Positions 19,543 through 28,801 of a DNA stretch of 64,000 nt are shown here, one piece after another. Each line of letters begins with the position of its first letter. Position 1 is the first letter of the stretch. The notes beneath the pieces are model-generated. The model searched no databases. It saw nothing but the letters and a program-made list of their open reading frames with translations, and had not been told where the DNA came from. Made by a program: the position numbers and the translations under genes. Source of the DNA: Micromonospora halophytica (GTDB lineage Bacteria > Actinomycetota > Actinomycetes > Mycobacteriales > Micromonosporaceae); assembly GCF_900090245.1 (NCBI RefSeq), contig NZ_FMDN01000004.1:142169-206168 (forward strand), in the 5' to 3' direction.

Positions 19543-19887
19543 TCAGCGGCGCTCCTCGTCGGTGCGGCGGGCCACCAGCAGCCCGCTCCGGGCGGGGCCG
19601 GGCAACCAGGTCGCGACCACGCCCGCCTCGGCGCCCAGCCGGTCGCCCTCGACCGGCACGCCGCCGTCCCACGGCAGCGGCCAGGTGGTGAAGCGTCGCA
19701 CCTGGACCAGCCCGCCGGCGGCGAGCCCGGTGAGGGCCTCGGCGAGAGCCGGCACCGCCTGCCCGACGGAGGGGACCCGCTGCCCGCCGTCGACCCAGGC
19801 GTCGGCGATCTCCGGCAGCGGCACGTCACCCTCGGACTCGCGCAGCACGAACCGCTGCACGGTGGTCAGGCCGGTGTGCTCGCTCAT
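19543..19887 (-). CDS. Hypothetical protein
   Basis: A 114-residue soluble protein without a recognised domain. It opens with a helix-rich section (TTVQRFVLRESEGDVPLPEIADAWVDGG), then ALAEALTGLAAGGLVQVRRF, which faintly resembles a winged-helix arrangement, and ends with strands. Start ATG 19887. It converges with the MFS gene and diverges from the membrane protein at 19996. Function unknown. Confidence 0.55.
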   Translation of the reverse strand: MSEHTGLTTVQRFVLRESEGDVPLPEIADAWVDGGQRVPSVGQAVPALAEALTGLAAGGLVQVRRFTTWPLPWDGGVPVEGDRLGAEAGVVATWLPGPARSGLLVARRTDEERR

Positions 19888-19995
19888 CGCTCCATCTTCG
19901 CCTCTTGCGCCCGCCTGGTCGGCGGCAGCCCCGCCCGGCGTGCCCGGATCAGCCCGGTGCCCGCAACGTGCGCGCCGCTTCTACCATCGGCGGGC

Positions 19996-20598
19996 ATGGA
20001 ACGTGAAGCTGCCGGTGTTCCCGGCAGACGTCGGCGGTTCACCACCGCCGGTGCGGACTGGCAGCTGGTCCTCATGCTGGGTGCGCTCGCCACCGTCTTC
20101 GTGGTGCCCGGTCTGCTGCTGCTGGGGCAGGGAGTCACGGCGGCCCTCGCCGAGTACGCGGGCACCCCCGGCACGGTCCAGGTGACGGCCTGCGTGCCGT
20201 TCGAGGGCAAGAGCAGAGGATGGACCTGCTCGGGCGAGTTCGTGGCCGACGAGGGCGAGTTCCGGATCTCCCGGGTGACGATCGAGCCATTCGTCGAACA
20301 GCGGCCGACCGCACCGGTCGAGGCGCGGGTGGTCGGGCCTGCTTCCGACGAGGCGTGGATTCCGAGCCTGGTGCCGCTCACCGCGGGTGGCGGCGGCCTG
20401 GCGTTCCTCGGCCTCGCGGCATGGATTGTGCTGGGCGTCTTTCGTAACGACGACGCCCCGGAGCAGCGGCTGTCGAAGCGGGCCCGTCGCCGGCTGGACC
20501 GGCGACGCGAGGGCGGGGCCGGCCCGCCGCAGGTGGGAAACCGGGCCCGGAAGCGCCGCCGCCGGCGCCGCGTCGCGCGACCCCGGCCCGGGGCGTGA
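19996..20598 (+). CDS. Membrane protein of unknown function, two TM segments
   Basis: A 200-residue protein with one membrane helix near residues 25-50 (LVLMLGALATVFVVPGLLLLGQG), a roughly 80-residue extracytoplasmic beta-rich domain containing a C..C pair (VTACVPFEG and GWTCSGEF), a second helix near 130-150, and a very basic C-terminal tail of about 45 residues. ATG 19996 is chosen because upstream sequence is not protein-like. It is convergent with the S1 protease and shares a terminator with it. Confidence 0.65.
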   Translation: MEREAAGVPGRRRRFTTAGADWQLVLMLGALATVFVVPGLLLLGQGVTAALAEYAGTPGTVQVTACVPFEGKSRGWTCSGEFVADEGEFRISRVTIEPFVEQRPTAPVEARVVGPASDEAWIPSLVPLTAGGGGLAFLGLAAWIVLGVFRNDDAPEQRLSKRARRRLDRRREGGAGPPQVGNRARKRRRRRRVARPRPGA

Positions 20599-20601
20599 CG
20601 C

Positions 20602-20629
20602 TGCTCCCCGGTGAGCGCACCGGGGAGCA
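20602..20629. terminator. Bidirectional hairpin
   Basis: A 12-bp perfect stem, 20602-20613 with 20618-20629, tetraloop AGCG, between the stops of the membrane protein (20598) and the S1 protease (20646). Confidence 0.8.
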
Positions 20630-20645
20630 ACGTGGGCGGGAACCG

Positions 20646-21665
20646 TCAGAAGACGGAGACGCGGTACTTGCTCAGGGCCTCCTTGACCGGCTGGAAGAAG
20701 GTCTGGCCGCCGGTGCGGCAGTTGCCGCTGCCGCCGGAGGTGAGGCCGAGCGCGACGCTGCCGGCGTAGAGCGGGCCGCCGCTGTCGCCCGGCTCGGCGC
20801 AGACGTTGGTGGCGATCATGCCGCGCACGGTGCCCTCGGCGTACCGGACGGTGGCGTTGAGGCCGGTCACCGTGCCGCTGTGGGTGCCGGTGGTGCTGCC
20901 GCGCCGGGTCACGGACTGGCCGACGTACGCGTCGCCGGCGCTGGTGATGTCCTGCGCGCCGACGGAGCCGTCGATCGCCACCGAGGTGTTGGTGTAGCGG
21001 ACGATGCCGTAGTCGTTGCCGGGGAAGCTGGTGCCGGTCCGATCGCCGAGCTTGGTGCTCTGCGCGGAGTTGGCGTACCAGGTGGCCACCACGTCGGTGC
21101 AGTGTCCGGCGGTGAGGAAGTAGTAGGTGCTGCCGCTGCGCACGTTGAAGCCGAGCGAGCAGCGGTACCCGCCGCCGTAGATGGCGTCCCCGCCGGAGGT
21201 CCGCGTGCTCAGCGTGCCGGCCAGGTCGATGGTGCGCGCGGCGCCGTCGGAGCCGGCGACGGCCGCCCGGATCCGGGCCCGGTCGGTGGCGGTGACCGTG
21301 GCGTCCACACCGACCACGACCTGGTTGGTGACCGGGTCGACGTAGACGGCGGTGCCGGTGACACCGAGGTCCACCCGGGACTGCGCGCGCTCCAGCGCGG
21401 CGGCGCTGCGGCTGACCAGGCGGGCCTGGCCGCCGGCCGCGCGGACCGTGGCGGCGGCGCGGACGTCGGTGACCGCGACGACGGTACGCCCCGACTCGTC
21501 GACCCAGGAGCCGGCGGTACGGTCGGCGCCGAGGGTGGCCGTGAGGGTGGCGGCCCGCTCGGCGGACAACGGTGCGGGGGCGGCCTGCGCCGGGGACACG
21601 GCGACGACGCCGGTGGTGAGGGCGACAGTGACCGCGGACATCACACCACGTCGAGTGAGTCTCAC
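20646..21665 (-). CDS. Secreted S1 serine protease, streptogrisin/alpha-lytic type
   Basis: A 339-residue preproprotease. The GTG at 21665 has GGGAGGAACGT upstream. A signal peptide with a twin-Arg-like start ([18 protein letters not shown]) ends near AQAAP. An alpha-lytic-type prodomain runs to about residue 150, followed by the chymotrypsin-fold catalytic domain with His in FLTAGHC, Asp in NDYGIVRY and Ser in AEPGDSGGP. The Cys residues expected for the conserved disulfides are present. It would be secreted and self-activated. It is divergent from the GDSL gene at 21811. Confidence 0.92.
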   Translation of the reverse strand: MRLTRRGVMSAVTVALTTGVVAVSPAQAAPAPLSAERAATLTATLGADRTAGSWVDESGRTVVAVTDVRAAATVRAAGGQARLVSRSAAALERAQSRVDLGVTGTAVYVDPVTNQVVVGVDATVTATDRARIRAAVAGSDGAARTIDLAGTLSTRTSGGDAIYGGGYRCSLGFNVRSGSTYYFLTAGHCTDVVATWYANSAQSTKLGDRTGTSFPGNDYGIVRYTNTSVAIDGSVGAQDITSAGDAYVGQSVTRRGSTTGTHSGTVTGLNATVRYAEGTVRGMIATNVCAEPGDSGGPLYAGSVALGLTSGGSGNCRTGGQTFFQPVKEALSKYRVSVF

Positions 21666-21810
21666 ACGTTCCTCCCGGGAATACTGGACGGCCGGGTAAG
21701 GCCGATCGATGGATGCAGATGCTCGCATCGACACCCCTTCCGGGTCGAGGTCTCCGACGTCCGTTTGTGCACCCCTGGTCGGACCGGGACAGGACCGGTA
21801 ACGTGCCGGC

Positions 21811-22494
21811 ATGCCATCGACGCTGAGCGAAGCGACGGACCCCTTCTGCCTGCGCGCCGGGGAGAGCGCCGAACTGCTGCGCGGCCACCCGTGGCGACGA
21901 TTCGTGGTGCTGGGTGACAGCGTCGCGGAAGGGATGTGCGAGCCGGTCGACGGGTACAGCGACCTGCAGTGGGCGGACCGGATCGCCGCCGAGCTGCGCG
22001 CGACCCGCCCCGGGCTGGCGTACCTCAACCTGGGCCGGCGCGGGCTGCGGGCGCACGAGGTGCACGGGACGCAGTTGGACGCCGCGCTGGCCTTCACCCC
22101 CGATCTGGCGCTGGTGGTGTGCGGCGGCAACGACGCGTTCCGCTCCTCGTTCGACGCGGACGCGGTGGACGTCGAGGTGGCCGCGATGGTCACCGCGTTG
22201 CGGCAGGCCGGCGCGGACGTGATCACGGTGGGCATGTTCGACGTCTCGCACAGCCCGGCGGTGCCGGCGGCGATGCGGCCCGGACTCGGCGAGCGGATGC
22301 GACGCCTGTCGTCGCACACGGCGGCGCTGGCGGCGCGGCTGGGCGCGGTGCACGTGCACCTCACCGATCACCCGGCGGTGGCGGACCCGTCGCTCTACAG
22401 CAGCGACGGCCGACACGGCAGCGCCCGCAGCGACGCCATCGCCGCGGCGGAGACGGTACGCCGCCTCGGCGCGCATCTCGTCGGGCGTCGCTGA
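21811..22494 (+). CDS. SGNH/GDSL-family hydrolase, cytoplasmic
   Basis: A 227-residue SGNH hydrolase without a signal peptide. Motifs are [11 protein letters not shown] (Ser), [15 protein letters not shown] (Asn) and [12 protein letters not shown] (Asp/His). It is likely an intracellular esterase or acyl hydrolase; the substrate is unknown. It converges on the ATP-grasp gene, with a large palindrome between them. Confidence 0.85.
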   Translation: MPSTLSEATDPFCLRAGESAELLRGHPWRRFVVLGDSVAEGMCEPVDGYSDLQWADRIAAELRATRPGLAYLNLGRRGLRAHEVHGTQLDAALAFTPDLALVVCGGNDAFRSSFDADAVDVEVAAMVTALRQAGADVITVGMFDVSHSPAVPAAMRPGLGERMRRLSSHTAALAARLGAVHVHLTDHPAVADPSLYSSDGRHGSARSDAIAAAETVRRLGAHLVGRR

Positions 22495-22517
22495 CCGGCG
22501 GGCCGGCCCCGCCTCAT

Positions 22518-22578
22518 GATCGGGTAGCGGTTCGGGACACGGACGCCGGCGTGTCGTGCCGGAATCCGCTACCCGATC
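22518..22578. terminator. Large imperfect palindrome between convergent genes
   Basis: A 13-bp perfect outer stem, 22518-22530 with 22566-22578, encloses a further imperfect stem (TTCGGGACACG against CGTGCCGGAA). It lies between the GDSL stop and the ATP-grasp stop and probably ends the 12-gene biosynthetic operon as well as the GDSL transcript. Confidence 0.65.
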
Positions 22579-22605
22579 TTCAGCGAAGCGGGTGGGCGGG
22601 ACCGG

Positions 22606-23964
22606 TCAGTCAGTGAGGAGCATGCCGGTCAGCAGAACACCGCGGGCGAGGTTGAGCACGCCCTCGCAGCCCGGGTAGCCGACCCGGGCCAGGGCCCCGG
22701 AGCCGGTGCGGCCGAACAGGTACGGGGCGATGCTGTACGGCACGTCGGCCGTGACCACCTCGCCGGTCTCGATCTGCACGAAGTCCATCGCCACCCGGTC
22801 GGCCGGCATGTACGCCTGCAGGATGTTGCCGCCCCGGGCGATCGCCGCGCGCACCCCGTCGGCCCAGGCGGCCGGGCTCAACTCCGGGCCGATCAGCACG
22901 TCGTGGCCGGCGGAGCCGTCGGCCGGCTTGGCCACCAGGTTGGCCTGGTCGGCGAGGGCCCGGTCCAGTTCGGCCCCGGTGAGCGCCACGGTGTGCGGCA
23001 CGTACCGGCGGATCAGGGCCTGGTCGTCGGCGGGAAGCCGGTCGAGGTCCTCGTACAGCCAGGCGAAATTGATCTTGTTGCCGAGCAGCCAGGCGGCGGC
23101 GCTGACGAACATCGGCAGAGTGCCGGCCGCCAGGGCGCCGGCCACCGCCTCCAGCCCGGCGCTCGGGGTGACCCGGTTCGGCACGAAGAGCCGGAACAGC
23201 GCGTCCACCGGCGCGCCGCCGACCACCAGCCGCTTCGCGTCGTCCAACCGCGCCGTGGCGACCGGGGCGATGACCAGGTCGATGCCGAAACGGGCGGCCT
23301 GCGCGACCAGGGGCGAGAGGATCCGGATGAACGTGTCGGGGTCGTCCAGACCCGGATACTCGGCGTCGAAGTCCATCAGCAGCGCCACCCGGGCCCCGTC
23401 GGCCAGCCCCAGCTCGTCGCGGATCGCCACGAACCGCTGGTCCAGCAGGGACGGCGCGGGCCGGGCCGGCACCCCGTCGAGCAGGCCCCGCTCCCGGTAC
23501 AGCGCGGCGAAACGCTGGATCACGGTGTCGGCGTCGAAGCCGCCGCCGAGGCTGCTGTCGATGTTGTACTCGACGATCCGCGGCTCACCGCCGGAGAGCA
23601 GCACGTCCGGCCGGTACGCCGCCAGCAGCGCCTCGGACAACGGCTCGTCCTCGTCGAGCAGCCGGGTGTCGCCCTGCGGCACGCCGAGCAGCGCGCGCAG
23701 CTCCCCCGCCGTCCGGGCACGCCGCCGGCAGGCGTCCAGGATGAGCTGGGCGATCCGGTCGCAGACCTCGTTCAGCTCCCGGAACGAGTCGGCCGTCATC
23801 ACCGTCGGCCGGGCCAGCCGCCACTGCTTGTTGTACGTCGCCCGGCCGTGGAAGATCCGCTCCCACTCCTGCGCGCCGGCGGCGACCATCGCCCGCCGGG
23901 TCTGCGCCGGCAGGCTCTGCCACGCCTGCCCGGCCGGCGGCCACGGGTAGTTCACGTCGATCAT
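22606..23964 (-). CDS. ATP-grasp-like ligase, last gene of biosynthetic operon
   Basis: A 452-residue protein resembling circularly permuted or glutathionylspermidine-synthase-like ATP-grasp enzymes. Supporting landmarks are IVEYNIDSSLGGGFDAD, VALLMDFDAEYPG, WLLGNKINFAWLYED, the lysine/glycine nucleotide loop NLVAKPADGSAGHDVLIG, and a late VAMDFVQIETG. These enzymes join a carboxylate to an amine through an acyl-phosphate. The start ATG 23964 overlaps the E1-beta stop (ATGA). As the terminal gene of an operon making an arylglycine or aryl acid, it could form an amide in the product. The assignment to the fold is moderate and the substrate is unknown. Confidence 0.65.
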   Translation of the reverse strand: MIDVNYPWPPAGQAWQSLPAQTRRAMVAAGAQEWERIFHGRATYNKQWRLARPTVMTADSFRELNEVCDRIAQLILDACRRRARTAGELRALLGVPQGDTRLLDEDEPLSEALLAAYRPDVLLSGGEPRIVEYNIDSSLGGGFDADTVIQRFAALYRERGLLDGVPARPAPSLLDQRFVAIRDELGLADGARVALLMDFDAEYPGLDDPDTFIRILSPLVAQAARFGIDLVIAPVATARLDDAKRLVVGGAPVDALFRLFVPNRVTPSAGLEAVAGALAAGTLPMFVSAAAWLLGNKINFAWLYEDLDRLPADDQALIRRYVPHTVALTGAELDRALADQANLVAKPADGSAGHDVLIGPELSPAAWADGVRAAIARGGNILQAYMPADRVAMDFVQIETGEVVTADVPYSIAPYLFGRTGSGALARVGYPGCEGVLNLARGVLLTGMLLTD

Positions 23965-24935
23965 GTTCCGTCCTTGGTGACGAGGTGGATGGCGGCGGTG
24001 AGGGCGGCCCGGCCGGGCTGCACGGCCCGGTCCAGCCCGGGGGCGAAGGGGAGCACCGCCCCGTCCGGGCGGGTGACCCGGCGGGGCGGGGCGGCCAGCG
24101 GCACCCGTTCCACGATGCTGGCGATGATCTCGGCGGCGATGCCGCAGGACCGGTTGGAGTCGTCGACCACCACCAGTCGACCCGTCCTCGCCACCGACGC
24201 GCACAACCCGTCGAGGTCGAACGGGTAGAGCGTGCGCGGGTCGAAGACCTCCACCGACACCTGCCCGGCCAGTTCCTCGGCGACGGCGAGGGCGTCGTGC
24301 ACCAGGTGCCCCACGGCGACCACCGTGACGTCGTCGCCGGCCCGGCGTACCACGCCCCGACCGAGCGGCACCGGGGCGAGGGCGGCGAAGTCGACGTCCT
24401 CGCGCACGTCGAGCGCGCCGGCCGGAGCGAACACCACCACCGGGTCGTCGTGCCGGATCGCCGACACCAGCAGCCCGTACGCGTCGGTCGGGGTGGCCGG
24501 CACCGCGGTGACGATCCCGACGTGCGCGAAGAGCGAGTACGGGTGGTCGGAGTGCTGCCCGGCCCAGCCGGTCCGGGAGCCGGAACCGGGCACCAGGTAG
24601 GTGACCGGGGCGGCGCACTGCCCGCCGGTCATCAGCGGGAACTTGTGCGCGTGGTTGACGATCTGCTCGAAGACCAGGAAGAGCAGCGACGGGATCTGGA
24701 ACTCCACCACCGGCCGCATCCCCGCCAGCGCCGCCCCGGTGGCGAAACTGGTGAACGCCTGCTCCGACAGCGGGGTGTCGAGCACCCGCTCCGGGCCGAA
24801 CCGGGTGAACAGTCCGGCGGTGACGTGCGAGGCGGCCACCCGGATGTCCTCGCCCAGCAGGAACACCCGCTCGTCACGGGCGAGTTCGTCGGCGAGCGCC
24901 CGGGTGAGCGCCTTGCGGTACGACAGCCTGGGCAT
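23961..24935 (-). CDS. 2-oxoacid dehydrogenase E1 beta subunit
   Basis: A 324-residue transketolase-like beta subunit of a ThDP 2-oxoacid dehydrogenase. Landmarks are RVFLLGEDI, VLDTPLSEQAFTSFATGAALAGMRPVVEFQ, the FDPRTLYPFD segment and ARTGRLVVVDDSNRSCGIAAEI. It pairs with the E1 alpha gene just upstream (TGATG overlap). No E2 or E3 gene is in the window, so acyl transfer must use partners elsewhere or an unusual acceptor. Nearby hmaS suggests an arylglyoxylate-type substrate rather than pyruvate (inference). Pristinamycin pathway PglB/PglC is a known precedent for E1-like pairs in phenylglycine biosynthesis. Confidence 0.85.
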   Translation of the reverse strand: MPRLSYRKALTRALADELARDERVFLLGEDIRVAASHVTAGLFTRFGPERVLDTPLSEQAFTSFATGAALAGMRPVVEFQIPSLLFLVFEQIVNHAHKFPLMTGGQCAAPVTYLVPGSGSRTGWAGQHSDHPYSLFAHVGIVTAVPATPTDAYGLLVSAIRHDDPVVVFAPAGALDVREDVDFAALAPVPLGRGVVRRAGDDVTVVAVGHLVHDALAVAEELAGQVSVEVFDPRTLYPFDLDGLCASVARTGRLVVVDDSNRSCGIAAEIIASIVERVPLAAPPRRVTRPDGAVLPFAPGLDRAVQPGRAALTAAIHLVTKDGT

Positions 24936-25906
24936 CAGGCACCTCCCGACCGGGCGTTCAGCCCGCTGGCGTACAGGTGGTCGAGCGCCCCGGCCGGGTC
25001 CGGTTCAGGGCTGGCCAGGGCGTACGCCACGGCCGCGTCGAGGGTCGCCTCCACCTCGGCGTCGACGGCGGCCCGCTCGGCGTCGGACAGCCGCCCACCC
25101 TGGATCCGCACCGGGTCGCGGGAACGGCCGGCGGTCACCTCCTGCGGCGGGCGGTAGTCGAGGCGTACCACGTGTTCGAAGGTGTGGTGGGCGTCGAAGC
25201 GGTAGGTGCGGGCCTCGACCAACTCCGGCCCGCCGCCGTCGCGCATCCGCCCGACGGCGGCCGCCGCGGCCGCGTGTACCTGCTGCGGGTCCTGACCGTC
25301 GACGACGGCGGCCGGCATGCCGAACGCCTCGGCGCGGCCGGTGATGGTCCCGGCCACCGCGCCGTCGACGGGCATGGTGGTGGCGTAGCCGTTGTTCTCG
25401 CAGACGAACAGGACCGGCACCCGCCAGAGCGCGGCCAGGTTGAACGCCTCCAGCAGCATCCCCTCGTTGACCGCGCCGTCGCCGAAGAAGGTCGCCCCCA
25501 CCACGTCCTCGCCGCGCCGCCGACGCGCCCACACCGCTCCGGTGAGGATCGCGCCGGCGGCGCCGACGATGGCGTTGGCGCCGAGCACCCCGACCGAGAA
25601 GTCGGCGGCGTGCATCGACCCGCCCCGGCCCCGGTTGAGGCCGGTCTCCCGCCCGCACAGCTCGGCCATCATCCGGGCCGGGTCGGCACCCTTCGCGAGC
25701 ACGTGCCCGTGCCCGCGATGGGTGCCGGTGACCAGGTCCGTCCCGCGCAGCGCGGCGCACACCCCGGCGGCGATCCCCTCCTGACCGAGGTACGGGTGGA
25801 TGCCGCCGACGATCGTCCCGGCGCGGACCAGGTCGATGGCCCGCTCCTCGAAGCGGCGGATCAGCCGTACCGTGCGGTAGAGCCGGACCGGGTCGGCGTC
25901 GGTCAC
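24935..25906 (-). CDS. 2-oxoacid dehydrogenase E1 alpha subunit
   Basis: A 323-residue ThDP-binding alpha subunit starting at GTG 25906, which overlaps the DUF3050 stop. The ThDP motif GDG (142-144) through NN (171-172) is intact in [17 protein letters not shown] and VCENNGYAT. Also visible are THRGHGH and [11 protein letters not shown]. Together with E1 beta it would decarboxylate a 2-oxoacid. Its location inside a KS/ACP/HmaS operon argues for a dedicated biosynthetic role. Housekeeping pyruvate or branched-chain function is the alternative. Confidence 0.87.
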   Translation of the reverse strand: MTDADPVRLYRTVRLIRRFEERAIDLVRAGTIVGGIHPYLGQEGIAAGVCAALRGTDLVTGTHRGHGHVLAKGADPARMMAELCGRETGLNRGRGGSMHAADFSVGVLGANAIVGAAGAILTGAVWARRRRGEDVVGATFFGDGAVNEGMLLEAFNLAALWRVPVLFVCENNGYATTMPVDGAVAGTITGRAEAFGMPAAVVDGQDPQQVHAAAAAAVGRMRDGGGPELVEARTYRFDAHHTFEHVVRLDYRPPQEVTAGRSRDPVRIQGGRLSDAERAAVDAEVEATLDAAVAYALASPEPDPAGALDHLYASGLNARSGGA

Positions 25907-26700
25907 CTGTCGCGCCCCTCCTTCACCGCGGCGAGGATGTCGTCCCAGAGCTTCGCCCGGGCGGTCAGCGCCAGGTTGACCGTGTCGGCGCACTCCTGCC
26001 ACTTGACGTCGTCGTCGCCGCACAGGTCGGCGAGCATCTGCATCGCCATCGGGGTGTGCTGCTCGCCGTCGACCTCGATGTGCCGCTCCAGGTAGTCGAC
26101 GAACGTGTGCAGCCGGCGGCTGCGCTCGTTGACGGCGACGACCTGGGTGAACATGTCGGGGATCAGGTCCTCCCGGCCGAACGCGAAGGCCGCGGCCTGG
26201 CAGTGCACCGGGGTCGACTCGATGATCTTCCAGGTGGTGGCGGCGAACTCGGCCGACGGGCCGGGCACACCCGCCTCGGCCAGCGCCCCGGTCACCGGCC
26301 GGCCGGCCCGCAGCAGGTCGACCAGCCGCTCCACGGCGGTGGTGTCCGCGCCGGCCTCTTTCATGCCCTCGACGTACAGCTCGAAGTGGCTGATGTAGCC
26401 GTCGCCGCGCTCGTCGCTCTCCTCCACCATCACGATGTCGTTGATCAGGCGGCGGCTGCCGGTCGGACCGGTCGGGATCCACGGCACGCTCACGCAGGTG
26501 AGCTGCCGCTGCAACGACTTCAGCAGGGACATGAAGTCCCAGACCGCGAAGACGTGGTGCTCCATGAAGGTCACCAGCGCCTCGTGGGTGTCCAGGTTGG
26601 CGTAGAGCGGGTGCTTGACGACCGCGTCGCGGCGGTCGGCCACCGCCTGCTCCAGCCGCTCGATGCCCGGGTGGGTCCTACCCCAGTCGTACCGTGACAT
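25903..26700 (-). CDS. DUF3050 heme-oxygenase-fold protein
   Basis: A 265-residue protein that matches DUF3050 along its whole length. Markers are [67 protein letters not shown] and [13 protein letters not shown]. The Glu/His-rich helices are positioned like the metal ligands of heme-oxygenase-like di-metal oxidases, a superfamily that includes N-oxygenases and C-C cleaving enzymes. DUF3050 itself has no established reaction that I can name. It lies between E1 alpha and the PhyH gene with 1-4 base junctions, so it is surely co-expressed. Confidence 0.85.
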   Translation of the reverse strand: MSRYDWGRTHPGIERLEQAVADRRDAVVKHPLYANLDTHEALVTFMEHHVFAVWDFMSLLKSLQRQLTCVSVPWIPTGPTGSRRLINDIVMVEESDERGDGYISHFELYVEGMKEAGADTTAVERLVDLLRAGRPVTGALAEAGVPGPSAEFAATTWKIIESTPVHCQAAAFAFGREDLIPDMFTQVVAVNERSRRLHTFVDYLERHIEVDGEQHTPMAMQMLADLCGDDDVKWQECADTVNLALTARAKLWDDILAAVKEGRDR

Positions 26701-26701
26701 G

Positions 26702-27625
26702 TCAGCCTCCCTGCGGGGCGCGCTCGCGCCAGATGACCGGGCAGTAGTCGGGGTCGGCGTAGTCCGGCCGCCCGTCGTCGGTGCGACGGACCAGCACGTC
26801 GTGGTTGTACGAGGCGTGCGTGCCGTCCGACAGCGGGAACTCCCGCCAGGCGTTCGCGCCGTCCTGCAGGTGCAGGGAGATCGCCCGGCGGGGACGATCG
26901 CTGACATTGGCGCCGCTGCCGTGGTAGATGCGGCAGTGGTGGAAGCTCATGTGTCCCTTGGGGATCACCATCGGGATCTTGCGGATCTCCGCGCCGTTGT
27001 GCGCCGCGTTCTCGGCCAGCATCTCTTCCAGCTGGTCGCGGTCACGCTCGGCGAAGTGCCGCACCACGGTGTCGTCGGCACCGATCTCGGACCAGCGGTG
27101 CGAGCCGTCGACCATGGTGATGGTGCCCATCTCCGCACCGCAGTCGTGGAACGGGATGAACGCGGTGAGCATGTCGTCCGACGACGAGGACGCCCAGTAG
27201 TGCTTGTCGAAGTGCCAGGGCACGATGTTCGAGGGCTCACCGGAGATCGGCGGCTTGTAGATCAGCGTGGACTGGAAGACGCGGATCTCGGCGGCACGGG
27301 CCAGCCGGGCGGCGACTGCCCCGATCAGCGGCTTGCGCAGGATCGCGCCGATCGCGTCGTGCTCGTAGTGGACGTAGTCGTTGTGCCGCTGCACCGGCCC
27401 CTTGGACGGGTCCCAGTAGGCGAGCTTCGGCGGCCGTACCGGCAGGGTGCGGTCGCGTTCGCCGTCGTAGTAACGGTCGGTGGCCGCGGTGAGCGCGTCC
27501 ACCTCCTCGTCGGTGAACAGCTTCTTCGACAGGTACCAGCCGTGTTCGGCGTAGAAGCGCACGTCGGAGTCGGAGGGCAGCAGCGCCTCCTCCTCGGCGG
27601 TCAGTGTCGGATGTGTGGTGGTCAT
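26702..27625 (-). CDS. PhyH-family Fe(II)/2-oxoglutarate dioxygenase
   Basis: A 307-residue phytanoyl-CoA dioxygenase-type protein. The iron triad is His138-x-Asp140 ([10 protein letters not shown]) and His235 (IYHGSGAN), with Arg246/247 ([12 protein letters not shown]) placed to bind 2-oxoglutarate. It probably hydroxylates or halogen-independently oxidises an intermediate; carrier-bound or CoA-bound substrates are common in the family. The start ATG 27625 overlaps the hmaS stop by ATGA. Confidence 0.88.
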   Translation of the reverse strand: MTTTHPTLTAEEEALLPSDSDVRFYAEHGWYLSKKLFTDEEVDALTAATDRYYDGERDRTLPVRPPKLAYWDPSKGPVQRHNDYVHYEHDAIGAILRKPLIGAVAARLARAAEIRVFQSTLIYKPPISGEPSNIVPWHFDKHYWASSSSDDMLTAFIPFHDCGAEMGTITMVDGSHRWSEIGADDTVVRHFAERDRDQLEEMLAENAAHNGAEIRKIPMVIPKGHMSFHHCRIYHGSGANVSDRPRRAISLHLQDGANAWREFPLSDGTHASYNHDVLVRRTDDGRPDYADPDYCPVIWRERAPQGG

Positions 27626-28731
27626 GCCCCAACTCCTCGTGCCGTGCCGGCCCCGACGCCGGGGGTCGCCCCCGCCGCGGCCAGCTCCCGTTCCTTGGCT
27701 TCGTAGAGCGCCTTGATGTTGCCGCTGCCGAAGGTGCGCGCCCCGCGCCGCTCGATGAGTTCGAGGAAGAGGGTGCGCCGCACGTGCATCGACTCGGTGA
27801 AGATCTGCAGCAGCTGGCCGCCGTGGTCGCGGTCGACCAGGATGCCCAGCTCGCAGAGGCGGTCCAGCGGCGCGTCGACCGTGCCGACCCGCCGCTCCAG
27901 GTCGTCGTAGTAGGTGGCGGGGGTCCCGGCGAAACGCACCCCGCGCTCGGCCAGCGCGCCGACGGCGGTGACGATGTCGTCGGTGCGCAGCCCGAGGTGC
28001 TGCACCCCGGCGCCGTGGTGCGCGGTGAGGAACGCGTCGATCTGCCCGGGCCGCCGGGACGTGTCCGGCTCCAGCAGCACCAGCGTGACCCGCTCGGAGT
28101 CGCTCTGCACCACCGTCGAGTTCATCGCCTGGCCGGCCACCTCGATGTGCTCGGTGAAGATCTCCCGGAAGCCGAAGACCCGCTGGTAGTGGGCGACGGT
28201 GGCGGCCAGCTGGCCGGGCGGCACACAGACCGCCAGGTGGTCGACGTCGAGCAGCAGCTTCTGCCCGGCACCGGCCGCCGGGGCCAGCTCCACCGCCCCG
28301 GGCAGGAACTCCGCCCGGTCACCGCGCCGCTCGACGAGGCGGTGCAGCACGTCACCGAAGCCACCGACCTCCGCGGTCACCACCTCCGCGTCCGCACCGG
28401 TCCAGGTGCGCGGCGCGGTCACCCCGGTCGCACCCCGGGCCACCAGCTCCGCGTACGCCCCGGCGGCGTCGTCGACCTCGAAGGCCACCACGGCGATCCC
28501 GTCGCCGTGCCGGCGGACGTACTCGGTGGCGGGGTGCTCGGCGGTCAGCCCGGTGGTGAGCACCATCCGGATGTCGCCCTGGGTCAGCAGCAGGGAGCGC
28601 TGCCCGTCGAGCCCGGTCTCCGGTCCTCCCTGTCCCCGCAGCTGGAAGCCGACGGCGGTGCCGAAGTAGAAGGCGGCCTGCCGGGCGTCCCCCACGTACA
28701 GTTCGATGTGGTCGATTCCATGTATGTCCAT
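27622..28731 (-). CDS. hmaS: 4-hydroxymandelate synthase
   Basis: A 369-residue two-domain VOC dioxygenase of the HPPD/HmaS family. The iron ligands are His165 (DVDHLAVCV), His245 (GVQHLGL) and Glu324 (LFLELIER). Features that match HmaS rather than HPPD are AMNSTVVQS, RPGQIDAFL, the RDHGGQLLQIFTESMH loop and TFGSGNIKALYEA. HmaS converts 4-hydroxyphenylpyruvate to 4-hydroxymandelate, the committed step to 4-hydroxyphenylglycine. The matching Hmo and HpgT genes lie about 15 kb away at 10.4-12.8 kb. A 70-base gap separates hmaS from the upstream KS, the only sizeable gap in the operon. Confidence 0.87.
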   Translation of the reverse strand: MDIHGIDHIELYVGDARQAAFYFGTAVGFQLRGQGGPETGLDGQRSLLLTQGDIRMVLTTGLTAEHPATEYVRRHGDGIAVVAFEVDDAAGAYAELVARGATGVTAPRTWTGADAEVVTAEVGGFGDVLHRLVERRGDRAEFLPGAVELAPAAGAGQKLLLDVDHLAVCVPPGQLAATVAHYQRVFGFREIFTEHIEVAGQAMNSTVVQSDSERVTLVLLEPDTSRRPGQIDAFLTAHHGAGVQHLGLRTDDIVTAVGALAERGVRFAGTPATYYDDLERRVGTVDAPLDRLCELGILVDRDHGGQLLQIFTESMHVRRTLFLELIERRGARTFGSGNIKALYEAKERELAAAGATPGVGAGTARGVGA

Positions 28732-28801
28732 CTGTCCAGCCCTTCCCCATGTCCCCCCGTGACCGCTGCCCGGGCGCGTGCCGCCCGGGGTGGAGCGTCG
28801 A

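Noticed and set aside
23961..25906. Housekeeping pyruvate dehydrogenase
   Set aside because: No E2 or E3 is linked, and both genes are embedded with 1-4 base overlaps in a biosynthetic operon. It is kept only as an alternative.
27622..28731. 4-hydroxyphenylpyruvate dioxygenase (tyrosine catabolism)
   Set aside because: The fold is shared, but the diagnostic stretches (MNSTVVQS, RDHGGQLLQIFTES) follow HmaS, and hmo and hpgT are nearby.
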